Source: Lineus longissimus (lineage: Eukaryota; Nemertea; Pilidiophora; Heteronemertea; Lineidae). From it: 60,000 nt of DNA. Shown piece by piece: positions 42,301 to 55,900 of this stretch. Within the stretch, counting starts at the first letter, position 1, and each line of letters opens with the position of its first letter. Location: contig NC_088324.1 in NCBI RefSeq assembly GCF_910592395.1, positions 14,846,953 through 14,906,952 of the forward strand, in the 5' to 3' direction. The position numbers were made by a program, and so were the translations under genes. The notes below the pieces were generated by a model, which saw only the letters and a program-made list of their open reading frames with translations, did not search any database and was not told where the DNA came from.

Positions 42301-45300
42301 ACCATTAAGAACCTACCATTAGTCTTCTCAGAGTACAGACATTTACTTTTAAAGACAGTTAGCTAGCTGTGTTAAATGTACTTAGTCACTTTTCATAATT
42401 TGTCTCCTGCCGTTGAATTTGTTAGTCCTCTTTGTACTTAAGATTTAATTGCCGTACAAAGTACTTTCGGAAATCATCTAAGCTGTGTGAATGTATTTAG
42501 AACAATTTTTAAGCACATTAGGTCGTTTGTTGAAGACTGCCAAGGTTGCATTCTACTTTAACTTGTTATGTTGGCATTTCACTATTATGGACGAAATTGC
42601 ATATTACAAGCCAACTGCCTTAGAAACTTCTAGCTGCATCCAAGGGTGTCTTGATCTTCTCATACTGATCTCTGGCCTCTCAGGCTGGAAATCTCCTTAA
42701 TTTGGCCCTTCCTTCTGTCAACATGAGTGCAGTATTCCTCAACACTGATAATCATGTGTGTCATGTCCATGCTGGCATTCAAGGTCAAAGACCCTCGAGG
42801 ACCATCTTCCTCCAATTCACTTGTTTTATTAGGCAATGAATCAGTAATAGAATTGAACTTAGGTGAAATCTGACCTTTGGGATGTCGGCTAAGGATATAA
42901 ATTGTAATTAGTCACGGTGATAGTTATCTAAGGGCACCATCCTCAAAGTCTTGGCTCAGAGCCTACTCATTCATCAAAAAGGCTCTGGCGGCTGGTGCAG
43001 TGGGTACCTATTGTGATATTTAGTGAAGTGTGGTGTAGTTCTGGTTATGGTGTCAAGCTGACAGTACAACGGTTGTTTTAAACCCTGGTCTGGTTTCAGC
43101 TTAATTCTCCAAAATTGGAGTGTACCAGTGTGACGTGCTTGTCTGATTTGAAACATGTCATTTTCTGCTTCTGCCTGATCTGGTCTGGCTGCAAATACCA
43201 CACAATGATAACATCCATCGACTATGGAAATGGACTAAAACGTCATCATGTGTCACAGCTTATTATTGGCATCTAATTTCCACCTTGTCCACCAACACTG
43301 ATGCTCACTGTGATTGCCGCCTATTCATCATGTTCTCCGGCCAGATTTATCACCAAGATATTGGTATTTCATATTCTGGACAGATTGGTCACTCTGGGTA
43401 GGGAATTCTATTGTGGCAGTAAGATAGAGCTGGTTTGAATACAAGAGGTGCTGGTTACAGATGTGTGATGAGCATCATACCTCTCCAAGTTTCCTGTCGA
43501 ATAATGAATTTGTCATCTGAAGATGTTTAATATTCTAGACTGATTGGTCAGTCCAAGTAGAAAAGATGCAAGTGGGTAGCTTGACTTTCAGGTCAAGATT
43601 GGTCCACTCAGTTTTTTTTCCCCAACCATATTACAAAGGCCTATTCCTGGGTGACCATGCTAAATTGATTATGATGATGATAATACCATCTTTCTGAGAA
43701 GGTCATGACCATTAAGGTATATCTCAAAAAAAGTAGAGTTGAAGTGATGATCCACTCTTCAAATGTCTCAAGCTCAGAATCCAGGGGTTGTTTTTCATGC
43801 CTTCCCATAGCATTTGAGACAGTCAAGTAACTGCAACACACCATGGGAGTTGCCTGACGTGTATTTTCCTTTTAACGTGGTGTCGTTCAGGTAAAATGCA
43901 TTGAAAAAACAGCACCGTGACCAGAGGACACGTTCTTGCTTCCCCAGAGGAAACAGCCACAATTTGCTTACCAATTTACTGCAATCAGAGGTGGCTTAGG
44001 GCAACCAATAATAGTTCTGTGGCTCTTGGCGTATTGCCTTGAAAAAACGCAATAACCAGCATATAGTCAGTCCAATTGGACTGTACCACTGGACAGTTCA
44101 TGATGGGACATTTGGCATCGGTACTATTCATGTCACCCACGGTAAAGTCAGAACTTTAATACCATACTGAAGGATTGATATCCAAACATATGGGTAGAAT
44201 TAGTGTGATATAAAGCGCAACCTCCTTTGACAGCCATCAGCTTTTTCTACATCCATCCCAGCTCTCTGCTATGCAACTCGATCTGGTAAAACGGAACTTA
44301 ATAACATCTTGCAAGACAGATAGCGAAACTTGTCACATGTTATGGAACTTGAGCACAATTTCCAGCAATTTAATGAAATAGTCAACATATTTGCAAACAA
44401 TCCAAACTGCCATTTTGCCTCTGTAACGTTAAATTCCTTCGATATTGCTTCGAAAGTTCTCTCGTACTAACTTTAGGATTGTATTGATCCATTAAAGGAA
44501 CTTTATTTGCCGAGTTGGGGAAGACTGTTTCTGATGTTTGATAAGCACACTCAATTCTGTTTAAGGGAGACTAAAGGCAGGAGCATGGTGGGTGAGAAGT
44601 TACACAAAGTCAATAATAGGTGTCGCTATTATCTCACAGTACAACATAACTATTTACTCTTGTAAGAGGAATATTCTTACCACTAAGTCTTATCCAAACC
44701 AGTTCCATAACCCTTCATGTTAGTCACCTAGAGACCACCAAGTACCCTCCCTACCTCCTGCCTACACTATAGCTATCTTTTAACCCATGTGCGCCTGAAA
44801 ACATGTCAGTCAAAACATGAAGTTTTAGAAAATATAAAATTCGATTTGCATTAAACCTCACTTCTGCACTCGGGTCTGAAACGAGAGCAAAGGTAACATA
44901 GTCCATATCCCCCGAAAACAACGAATCTATTGATTTTCGAAATCCTGTTAGTTCTTAACATGAACCTGTGAGTGTGTCGTGAATGTGAGAGTTTTGCAGG
45001 ATATAGATGTGGGAAACATTTAACACCATTGTTATGAATTTAGAAATCGATACAATTCTATACTGTAGCACAGGGCTGTAGTTTCATTTCAGTACTTTAA
45101 TTGAAATGTGACAGAAATAAGCTATTCGTTTATGTCTGTTTGTTTGTTTAGTGCATCAGCAACAGTTCTGAGATGAAAGTATTGACTCATTAATCGAATT
45201 TGATGAAACCACTTCTCTCAGTTTTCTCTCTGTGTCAGCCTTCATGACCATAACATTGTGATACAGTTGAACCATGAAAGCACTTTCTAATTCAAGCTCC

Positions 45301-46700
45301 AGGCATCGACAAAGGTACACCTACACACATATGAATTGAACATTAAGGAATATGGCATGAGAGAAGCTGCTATTCAAATTTGCTCCATGAATTACCTTAT
45401 TCATCGGTCCAATTATTGTGGCCAGGGCTAAAAAACCAATAAGACTGGGGGAACAAAAATCATATAATTTCAACATTCCTGTTATTATCAGCCATACAAC
45501 TGCTAAGATCTTGATTGATGATCGTAGATATTTGCTCAGTCAATTATTGCAAGTGCCAACCCGCTAATTGGGCAAGAGGTGCAACTGACGATAAAGATGA
45601 CTCAGGTCATTAGCAGTTAGCATCAGTGGACCATACCTCGAGAGCTTGTTCATTATATCATACTTCATGTCGGAGAGATTGATAGAATCATGTGTGACCC
45701 GCTCTAGCAAAAGTGGGCACTTTGGGTCAGAGACAGATATTGAGTTATTGATTTGCATGATTTGATAGTGCACAAGGTACCTTTATGTTATATATCACAC
45801 TTTTTCAGTCGCTTGAGAATTGATTGAGATATGGACTTGAGACATCATTTGTTCAATATTATATTTTGAGAAAAACTCTAAAGGTTAGTGGCTCAATAAG
45901 AAAACGATTGATATCGTGCTACATACCATAAGGTAGACAATAAAGAAAGGTGCCAGGCAGTGATTGGTAGCAGGTATGGTGAGAAGTTTGGCAATCTAAT
46001 TGCTATGCTTCCCTCTGCTACTACATGTAGAGGGTAGATACCAAGTACAGAACTACTCCCTGGCTCCAGGTCATTAGATGGACTCACGGCTAATAAAAGG
46101 GTCCACAGGGGCCTACTGCAAAGACAAGATACTAACATCGCATCATCAATCACTGCAGGTTCATCCGCAATTGGCAGGATGAAGGATCCCTTGGTAGCTG
46201 AGTCGTGGTTGGAAGAGACAAAGGGTGGTTGGGCTGGACCACATCTGAACAGTTTTCAAAGACAAAGAGGACACAGCAGTCTATTTCGTAACAGTTTTAC
46301 AGACTATACATTGTTTTGAAGTCAAGACTTTCGTTGTGCTCACAAAATGAATGAGTTTGGTCATTTCAGCAAGAGAAATCTGCAGAGGATACACAGGGTC
46401 CCTGATGATTTCACTGTATAACATATCAGTAGATGTTCAGGAAAAAAGTGTCACACGGGTCATTAAGCAAATCTTCAGTGTATGAGTTAGATGGCAGGGT
46501 AGATAGGCCAGACTCATTCATCATGTTGGTCAATGAGACCAGGCTCTAAGGGGAATTGGGTCATTAGTCATATATTTTCAATGCCATTTGGAAAAAGTGA
46601 AGGGTCATGTTACATTTTTCAATATATATGGCAGACGTTGAGCAAATATAAGACGTTGCAACCTCAGTAAGCAATATTGGGTCATTTGTACATTGTGATG
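39320..46700. other. Long stretch without identifiable gene
   Basis: About 7.4 kb of AT-rich sequence. The longest frames are 60-87 codons on either strand with no recognised domain. A strong TATA-like TATAAAAG occurs at 40192-40199, but nothing that looks like a gene follows it. Confidence 0.45.
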
Positions 46701-46756
46701 GAGTACATCAGGTTTTAGAGAGTTTTATATGATTCCCATTGTCTGCAGTCATACCG

Positions 46757-46970
46757 TCTTCCACTTCCCCAGGATACCCTTTCTCTAGCTGGAATGTCAT
46801 CGCGGGTAACAGGAGTATGCGTTGCCGACATCCCGTCTTCCACTTCCCCAGGATACCCTTTCTCTAGCTGGAATGTCATCGGGTAACAGGAGTATGCGTT
46901 GTATGCGTCTTCCACTTCCCCAGGATACCCTTTCTTTAGCTTGAATGTCATCGGGTTACAGGAGTATGCT
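46757..46970 (+). repeat. Three-copy tandem repeat, 73-80 bp unit
   Basis: Each copy starts CGTCTTCCACTTCCCCAGGA, continues with TACCCTTTCT and ends near GTAACAGGAGTATGCG. Copies start near 46757, 46836 and 46909. A minus-strand frame across them repeats FQLEKGYPGEVEDG-type sequence and is a product of the repeat. Confidence 0.9.
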
Positions 46971-47949
46971 AATCTGCTCGGCTATCCCCATCTTATCTTA
47001 GCTCTAGCGGTCTATTAAGGTCTCCTAATGCATATCGAATGAACCCCGAGGATTTGACCCCAGACGCTCAATATCAATGTGACTACATTGTCTGTGATTG
47101 AGATGGAAGAAGTATCAGGTTCCTGAACTATGCTGATGACAAGGTTGCTTGATACTTGAGCTTGTGGCCATTGAGAGTTCAGTTTCAGGGATTACCTGAG
47201 GAAAGTAAGACATTGTCTTATACCTCGCCAGTAATGTGTTATACCTTGGTGATCTTATGAACAAACCCTCTGGGGTGATATCAGTATCAGTTATTGTTGC
47301 ATGATGTCCATGTCAGCCTCCTCTGCAACAGCAGCAGACAGTTTCATCTGGCCCAACCACCCATCACTGTCACCTGTGACAACCATTGTCATTATTTTTA
47401 ATGATCAAGCTTTCACTGTTGATTCCTTTGTGGGTTCCAGGGACCATTAGCAAGGGATTAAGACTGATAGGCCAATCAGACATGGCATCGGCTTGGGTTC
47501 GCCTTGTTGCATTGGTTACACACCATGGTGTACATCAAAGATGTATTGATTTATGCACTTCTCGCTCTGATATTGGCAATCTCCGGATATGAATTTTTGT
47601 TGCAGTTCGAAATTTAGCAGTACAGTAATCCCCACCATTTGGGTTCCAGGTCTGCCCCTTCTGCTGGTAGGTCAGGCAGTCCTGCAGTGGGTAGACACAT
47701 AGACGTCAGTCAGATAAAGTGGACACAGACATGCTAACATGACAAATCAAGGCTTGCTCCCCAAGTGCGTGTAAATTCATAGAATATAGCAAATGTCTAT
47801 AGATATAACAACCCCCCTGAAACTCGTTCTCAGTGATATGGCATGTTCATTAGTTATCCCCATGCCCAGATGCTCGTTAACCCTCATTTGATCAGTCCAT
47901 GCCAATAATACCATGGCATGGTTATTGTCGTGCCTTTATTGCAGCACTT

Positions 47950-47997
47950 GCTCAAATAGCGGAGGAAATGACATATTTAGATTGCGTGAGATTGGCT
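47950..47997 (+). repeat. Diverged local duplication, copy 1
   Basis: GCTCAAATAGCGGAGGAAATG through GATTGGCT aligns with 48256-48303 at an estimated 75-80% identity. Confidence 0.6.
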
Positions 47998-48255
47998 TGC
48001 AAAAAGGAGCTGGGCAGAAAGTCACCGGAAGGGTTAGCAGAGAAGAGTGTGACCAATACAAACGGAACTCTTTACAAAACCTATCCAGTCACGATGTGAA
48101 AGCTTGCCCTAATAAAGTATGTGTTAGGTCTAGGCGTAAATCACCTCAGCCCAATGCAACAAATTACCACCATAGCCACAGTAAATGGCCGTAACCTCGT
48201 TTAGATAATACTTTGATCATCGTGGAATAAACCGTTTTCATTTGTCCTCATCTCA

Positions 48256-48303
48256 GCTCAAATGGCGGCGAACGGCATATTTAGATGATGGGAGATTTCG
48301 GCT
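48256..48303 (+). repeat. Diverged local duplication, copy 2
   Basis: GCTCAAATGGCGGCGAACGG through GATTTCGGCT; partner of 47950-47997, in the same orientation and 306 bp downstream. Confidence 0.6.
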
Positions 48304-48875
48304 AAGTGAAGTTGATAGTGATCATTTACTATAGGGTGATGGGCAAGTTAGTGATGGGCGGGCTAGTTGTCAGTCCTATCCTAGTTCTTGACAAAACTAA
48401 TCTGCTCTGACATCATTTAAACATTCAATGAATTTGCAAGGGCCATCACATTTACAAACACAATGAGAAATCTTTGTAATCTTCTAAAACACAAAAATTT
48501 GATTTGAATTTCACACTGCCAAGTAACTTTATCTCAAATTCGAATTGTCTGAGGCAAAAAAGCAGAACCAAATGAAATCAACTCAGGTTAGTATTTTACT
48601 GCACTTCTTTTAATTGATGTAAAGCTTAATTTGTGGCACCACTTCAGGTTTGCACCCACAATGGACAGGGGTCATATTTCATAGTACTTCATAGGGTAGG
48701 AGTTTCCCATAAGTGCGTAGTCATTATTTGCGTAAATATTTGATACCTCAACTGTCAAATGTTTCTGCTGCTCACATCACTGCCCGTAGAATCCAATTTT
48801 GTGGGTGAAGGCTTTTGACAGTTCCGTAGCATTCAGACAAGTTGACAGGTTATTGGGATGGCCGCGAGTCTATTG

Positions 48876-49229
48876 CTAAAGCCAAAGTATGCTGATGTCC
48901 GTAACATTATTGACAAGTTGAGTGCTTTTGAAGTCTGGTGCTGGTGTTTCAAGAGCCTTCCTGACACCTCTCCTTTTTGAGAGCCACAAGGAAGCCACAG
49001 AAAGTGTCAGCCTGGATATGTCTATAGTTTCCCAATCATCGCCATCATCATCGGTCTGTTGCACAGGAGGTGGCCACAAGCTTCCTTCATCTATCAGGTT
49101 CTCAATTTGTTGTGGTTTCAGTCTGTCACCATCTCCTTCCACTGATTGGTGTATGACAGGTTGGGTGTCTGCTGGCTGCCTGGGCATCTCCTTCCATGCC
49201 TCAGTTAGTACATGGCACAGAGTTTCCTA
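48876..49229 (-). CDS. Possible coding fragment, acidic, unknown
   Basis: An open minus-strand frame of about 115 codons includes EAWKEMPRQPADTQPVIHQS, an acidic run QQTDDDGDDWETIDISR and KALETPAPDFKS. The mix of acidic and proline-containing segments looks like a disordered region of a real protein. The + strand is also open (to 146 codons), so one of the two is a shadow. No family is recognised and no flanking exons were found. Confidence 0.22.
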
Positions 49230-51428
49230 TCACTATGTTTCTAACAAGCATTGGGTTGGGTTCGTGGTATATTCCCCATATGGCCTTGTGATATCAGCTA
49301 CTCCTCCGTCTGATGCTCGACTGACAGACAGCAGACGAATTCTACTTGGTGGTCATCCATAATCATTACAGCATGCTAAAGGACAGTTCCTGTAGATTGA
49401 GAAGATAATAACAGCAGAAGTCTGAAGTGGCATTTGCCCTTTCAAAATATCTCAGACCTGCCCCAGTCTGGCGCCAAAGGAGCAAAAAATCACCGTTTTG
49501 CAATCAGTGGAGAGCCATCAGACATATCTGAATCTATTCCTGCCACTAACAAGTCATCTTAAAGTCAGAGCAGTTACTGATGACACTTGCTTGGATAAGT
49601 GACCAGGCAATTGAGACCAAGTGTTTTCAATTGGAGATCAGAGGATGTTGAATTAGTCATCAGCTCTTGGTGTCTGTGATTTCTGATTGCATACCTTCAG
49701 TCCACTGGATCACCTTAAAAGAAATATCTTGTTGAACAAGGCTTATTGATAACTAGACTTCTGGCTGATTGGCAAACAAATGGTGAAATGCGATATTTCG
49801 CAATTCGGCACAATATATGCAATGCACCAAGAGACATACTAACTGAGCTTATTCAATGTTCTCTGTCCTGTTCTGACGGAGCTAACTCCCATTGTTTTTC
49901 CCACAATTTCCCCTCTCAATATGTCAATATCCTGTCAGGAGAGATTAAGCAAATAATGACATCAAAATCTCTCGAGGTAGCACTAAAATTACGCTGAGCA
50001 TTTAGCGTAATGTTTGACGATATGGGAATTAGCATAACGATCTTACGGCAGAAATCGTGTCACGTTTTAATTAGCAGCTAAATTGGTGATTACGAATTGG
50101 TGAAAAAGTGATTTGATTCCAGGTTTAATGGCTGTGATGTTTTTTTTTAAATTGTGCTTTTGAACAAATGAATTTATTTGTGATCTTAGCTGGGAGTTAT
50201 TCATGAATATCAATTTGCTTTTTCCCGCTTTAGTTGCCACATTACGATGCTGGGTTTAGCTGTACATGTACTTCGGTGATCAAAAATAACTAGCTGGTGT
50301 GGTTAATGTTGTTTGATGATACTTCCTCTACCTACCAACTGTGCTCACAGGTAATTTGAATTACCAATACCCGCTAGAGCCAAGTGTAGTATCGCAATGG
50401 CAGCGATGAAAGTTGGAAACTCCTCCAGTGGAATTAGTCCTTTGCAAACCGTGGTATAATAAACCTCCATCAATACTATCATCTATGTTTACCCCTTCCC
50501 ACTCCTTGCCTCAAAGTAGCCCTGAACACCGAATGCTATTATTTCAATTTATCCTTTACATATTACATACATGTTTATTAACAAATGAAATCATTTTTAC
50601 TCGACCGAGAGAATCCCTCGGGAATTTAGATTCAATCAAACAATCATACGCAATTTGATTTCAAACTTGCACTGAGGCTCCATAAATGTTTGCGTCGGAG
50701 ACTAATAATATGATTGTCCCATTCCTTTCATAGACAGTCTTCCTGAGCCTTGCTTCCTGAGTACAATTCCTTGGGCAGCTTTGAAAAAAAGCACTACTTT
50801 CTCAACCAACTTAAGTTGGAATAAACTCCAAAAGAACAAAATATCATTTCAGCCTATGTTGACAAAAATTCGGTGTGGATATTGTGCTGTTTTTTCCTTG
50901 TGATTGAAGCCAATTCTTATTGGAACTGAACTGAGATTACCTGTTCCACCCTTAGTAGGCATGGATTATACTTACATCAATGGACAATATCCTGCGTGAA
51001 AAGTGGTGTTCACTTCATCAACTTAAGGAGAAATAAACTGAAGTTCGTCTGGGAATTTTAACATGGGCATCGAAATTGGCCGAATAGGAAATGAAATTTA
51101 TTTCTTGTTAATTCAGGAGACTTGAGAGTTTTAAAAAGGCATAAAATTGATTATCTTGGTATTCACCTAATGTGTAATGGCACAAGTATGGGTCTGTGGG
51201 TCCTTAGGAACAGCGGATATATCAAGGAGATTACGGATGTATCAAAACCACGTGTAGACGATATGTCTTCCCGAATGGCATTATTGCAATCCAGTTGCGA
51301 AGTTAGGAATGGATGCACCAGACATATGAACTTCAAGCAGTACGCTAATTGAGTTGAATCTCAGCCACTTTTCCAGAGTAAGATGCAAATGGATATGTGT
51401 GATAATCTCTTGGACTACTTACCATACC

Positions 51429-51630
51429 TGCCAAATCAAATAAATGACACTTTCCTCTTCAGAGTCACCTTTCAACTCTATCCTATATGGCTTTCTAAAG
51501 TCTGTCTCTTTCCCATAACAAGATGTACAGGCTGTGAGTAATAATCTCATCTACCACTTTAAACCCCTCTCTCTCCAACCCAATAAGATACACTTTTCCC
51601 TTCAAGGACACCTTTCAACTCAATCCCTCA
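51429..51630 (+). repeat. Decayed tandem duplication, about 140-bp period
   Basis: A segment at 51436-51482 (AATAAATGACACTTTCCTCTTC...CACCTTTCAACTCTATCC) recurs at 51581-51628 (AATAAGATACACTTTTCCCTTC...CACCTTTCAACTCAATCC). Confidence 0.6.
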
Positions 51631-52694
51631 AATCTAAGAGTGACCTGACAAGATCTGTCACCACTTCATATCCAGTAATAATCCAATCTAAACCCAGGAA
51701 ATATATATATTCACATCTCATTTTATTCAAATATCTTCTCTCCCTAATGCATGATGTTACTGAGGCGAATTTTTTTGCACCTCTTCAACAAAACTAATGA
51801 AAATTGATGTAATGTTATTAGCCGTTTCCTAATTTGATATGCAATAATATCCCCTTGAGGGTAGTTTTATGTGTCCCAAAGGATGCACGTAGCTGATGAA
51901 GATCTTCATTTTGGAAAATGTCTCATTCACATGCCTGATCATGACTTTGGGATTAGTGGAACAGGATCTAGGAAAGTGGCAAGGTTTTTCCAACCAATTT
52001 GGTAATCTTAACCCTTTGGCATCCGCTGCAGTTTATATTGTGGTCTTGCCTCACAGAAAGTCCACGTTAACTCTCATACTGCCTTTGACCCACAGAGCAG
52101 TACATGAAGTGACTCCCGTACAGCATCGCTGACCCACGAGAGCTCACACCATTTTTTGCCTTTTCCCTAATAAACAATAATTCATAGTACTGCCATCATC
52201 AAACACCAACATAGACCTTCCACCAGAATGTTTTAACTTCATACCTTATCGCCGGGTGGCACTGACTCTCTGAGATAAAACAAAGCTGGAAAAACGGTTA
52301 ATGCCAAAAATGGTCAATTCATTGATGACCTCCCTAACATATTCTCGGAGGCAATGCAACAAAGTGGCCATAGATTTGAGTAACGAGCAGCCGCAATCCA
52401 CTGATGACTGTCAACTCATTGTTGGGTGATCAGTTATCGATATGACCGTGGATGGTCCCAGACCTTCCATGTAAGCAGGAAGGAATGGCTGCAGTAATTA
52501 TAGTGCGGCTAAGTGGGTAGAAAAAGTGTTGTGGCAACAGTTGGTTTTGGTAAGATTAGGCGCTATTTTTGCTTTTGGAAAAAAAGTCAGTTGCCTCAGT
52601 GTTGATCTGTGACAGTGTGAAGTTGCTTGACAGCAAATATGGCCACTGTATGATGTTGATGTTCTGAAATGCCCCTGTCAAGTTTGACATCCAT

Positions 52695-52970
52695 GTTGAA
52701 GTGGGATCTCCCTTTTGCAGATATCGGACAGTAACACAACTTCTCATAGCTCCTTTATCTGGCTGAGATCATGTGCTACCCTGAAACTATCCTCTCCGGA
52801 ACTCGGTCCTGACATGTTAATGTTATCGTCGACCCCTTTCACATAAGATGGATCGGTGATGGAACATGGACAGTTCTGTCTCCCATTTGCAGACATCGAA
52901 GAGGCGTCCTCCAGTTTATTTCAATGGTCGAGGTCTTGTGGCTTCCTTGAAACGGTTCCCTTGATTTCAT
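52695..52970 (+). repeat. Decayed tandem duplication, about 172-bp period
   Basis: CTCCCTTTTGCAGATATCG at 52708 matches CTCCCATTTGCAGACATCG at 52880. The similarity continues as GGCTGAGATCATGTGCTACC versus GGTCGAGGTCTTGTGGCTTC. Confidence 0.6.
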
Positions 52971-55900
52971 GAGGGCTTAGTTTGAAACGCTATAGTAATA
53001 GCTCTAGTGGAAGAAGATTGATCGCAGATTTAAGTCATCCATCACTCCATCTTATTGAGGGTGATGTCAGACATGAAAAAGGATGTTTAAGCTCTTAATA
53101 TCAACTGAGTGGGGCTTATCTTTCCAAGGTTCCAGGGGTCTGGAGAAAACGGATGAACTGGCAGAACTTTCTGGAAATGAAGTAAGGATAGTAAGGCCGT
53201 ACAGAAGTGCAGCTAAAAACACGCAATTTGAATCAACGTCATTGTGGTCGATCGAATGCACCTGTTTACTCTCTCATTACAATCTAGCATGATCTAGATT
53301 GATAGAGTCCCCAACATCATCAATAAGATTTGACATCTACCATTTGGACGAATATCATAAAAGTGATACTTGGATCTTATTGTGACACACCAGTGATTGA
53401 TGACAACAAATCTTGGCAACTTGTCGATGAAGACCCATTTCAGAACTTGGATATTGAAATACCTTCACTGATAACCCTGTTGAAAAGGAAATTGTTTCTC
53501 AAAAACTTAAATGCCGTTGGAATTGTCAAAACACTGAAAAGATATACTCATCCCTTTCAGGAAAGTCTTCTTGTTGAATAATCATAATACCGTCTATAAT
53601 AGTGTCCACAGAGATTGAAAACTGCTTTTCATGAGAAAATTCACTGCAAGTTCATAACTGAGGTACTTTCCCAATAATGCCTTCTTGCTGCAAATTTTCA
53701 TGATTTATAACGTGTGTCATTTTCTGAGGTCACGAAGATATCATCATAAAAGCCAAAGAAAGCATCTTCATTTGAATTCTGGTCAAGACAGTCACGTCTT
53801 GTTATCTGTAATCTGCCAGCGGGGTGTTACGAATATGACGGAGGCTAAAGCCCTGGTATCATGACTATGCCCTCACAAGGTCAGGAAGCAGAAAGAAATA
53901 TGCCAGATGATAACGTCTCTAGCGTAAAGCAGCTCTGTCATGTCTTGTATCGAGACTATGTCCAAGCTTCTTTTCCTCGTCATCTGCATTTCCTTGTGCC
54001 ACCACTACACTTGGGTATGAACAGCTTAATTTCAATCCCGCCAAAACTCTGTTTCTGCGGTTGTCTTTGAGATCGAAACAAGCCCTCTCAGATTCCCTAA
54101 GCAATCACTTTTATAGATGTATAGTTGCTGGAATTAATAGACGGATTCCCCGAGAGATTGTCCACCACATCAGTACCCGCTGGTCAAATAAATTGGCAGG
54201 ACTGAATTGATTGGGGGAGATATTGTGCAGAGATAGAGTTTCAGCTTATTTTCACTGTATGATGAATGTTTTCCTGGCTGTGGGGAATCCTGAATGGACT
54301 GACTATGTTTTGGGTAGTTTGTATTCAAAGAGAAGTGGAGCAAAGGGCCGAGTTTGGTTTGTTCTCATGTATTCTCTCACAACTTGTAAAATCTGATGGA
54401 TTCGGTGAATGTATTGGTCCCTGCTCAAGTTTTCACTTGGTTTCGCTCCATGATTAAGATTGATTTTCACAACGTGAACTTACTCTGCAAGGCTGGTAGT
54501 GCTAATGACAGTTGGTATTCATTGTGGGAGTTTGCCTCCTGGCATAAACCCTTTGATTTGAAACACGAGCCAGTTCATTATTGGTGGGAATCGTCGGGCA
54601 TTGATCATGTTACACCATTTGGGTATCTCAGTGTGAAAAATCAGTAGATTTTCTCCTGATTTAGAACAGGACATAGAATCTGGAGTCTGCCTTACCATGA
54701 GAAGTGCCTTTTTGGTTTTTCTCCATTAGAATAAACGATCCTTTCCGTTGCAAGTGGTCACAAGTGCCATGCAATCAACATGCTCTTGACTCGAGAACCT
54801 TTCCCGATATTTGTTCCTCGTGAATAACCAGTGCATTGGCTGTACATTGGCATAGTACTCAAGCTGTCGTAGATGTGATCATTTATTGAACACTGAAGGA
54901 TCACTGAACATTTTGCCTGCTTCTCAAAAATTCAGTGCTGTATCTCAGGGTTTGTTGTTATGTTCTGACCTTCAAGCCATGCTAATCAGGGTTACTCCAT
55001 TTGGAATGAACGACCAATGCAATGTGGCATCGTACGACCCGACTTTAGGTCATCATGTTGCCTTCTCGGTTGTTGCATTGGAAATGTCTCATTCAAAAAT
55101 AACAAAAAGAGTCCGTTTTGATTCAAACCCTCAACTCTTAGATTGTTTGTCAGCGCCCTAATAAAGACTACTCTGTGTTATCCTCGACTTCCTCGAGTAA
55201 TCTCATGCAACTTTCCTACTGTCTTCCTCTCTGCCATTATCAGTACTAAAGAAGGGTGAAATATGTTGCCTATAAAAAGTTACAGACCCCATCAAGTATT
55301 CAGCACAGCCAAGTCACGATCTGATAAAAAGTTCCTTTGTCAAGATGTTTCTCATTAAAGGGCTTTACCCCTGAGATGTTACCAAATTATTGCATCTGTT
55401 GTTTTTTCAAGAAGATGCATTTTTTTGGAAAGATACTTGTTTAGGGTAGGACTACGAGATAAACAAGCCGTTTACATGTCTCTCCTGAGGGTATTCCTTG
55501 GTGGTGGAAAATGTACCTCGCATCACAAGTATTTTGTTGGTAACCAAGCCAATATAAAAAGTGTCTCTTCTGCCCAAGCACACTACCGATGTTACAAAAA
55601 GTTGAGAGAGCATGTTAATTATTTAGCAGCTGTTGCCAGCGCCTTTCTTCAAGGGTTTCTATTAGTTTTGTGAGAATAAAAAGTCAGAAATGTGTCTGTA
55701 AACCATGATTTGTACAGAGTCGGAAAGAAATGTTTGAATAAACATTATAAACAGGTTGGGGACATTCCTACTCTTGATATTGACAGTTTGAAGTTGTCTT
55801 CTCAAACAACAAATGACCAGTCTACCAGAAAGAGGAAGAACCAGCAAGTTATTTGTCTAATCTGCATTTTGCAACCTCCTGATTACAAGTTCGGGGGTCT

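Noticed and set aside
42491-42700. Frame resembling a VOC FY-x-x-x-W segment (AFYFNLLCWHF)
   Set aside because: No acceptor in the right phase and the rest of the frame does not continue the domain; chance similarity.
42985-43040. A-box-like TGGTGCAGTGGG near 43.0 kb
   Set aside because: No matching B box in the next 60 bases.
46715-46951. 78-codon minus-strand frame with repeated peptide
   Set aside because: It follows the three-copy tandem repeat; no start, splice or domain evidence.
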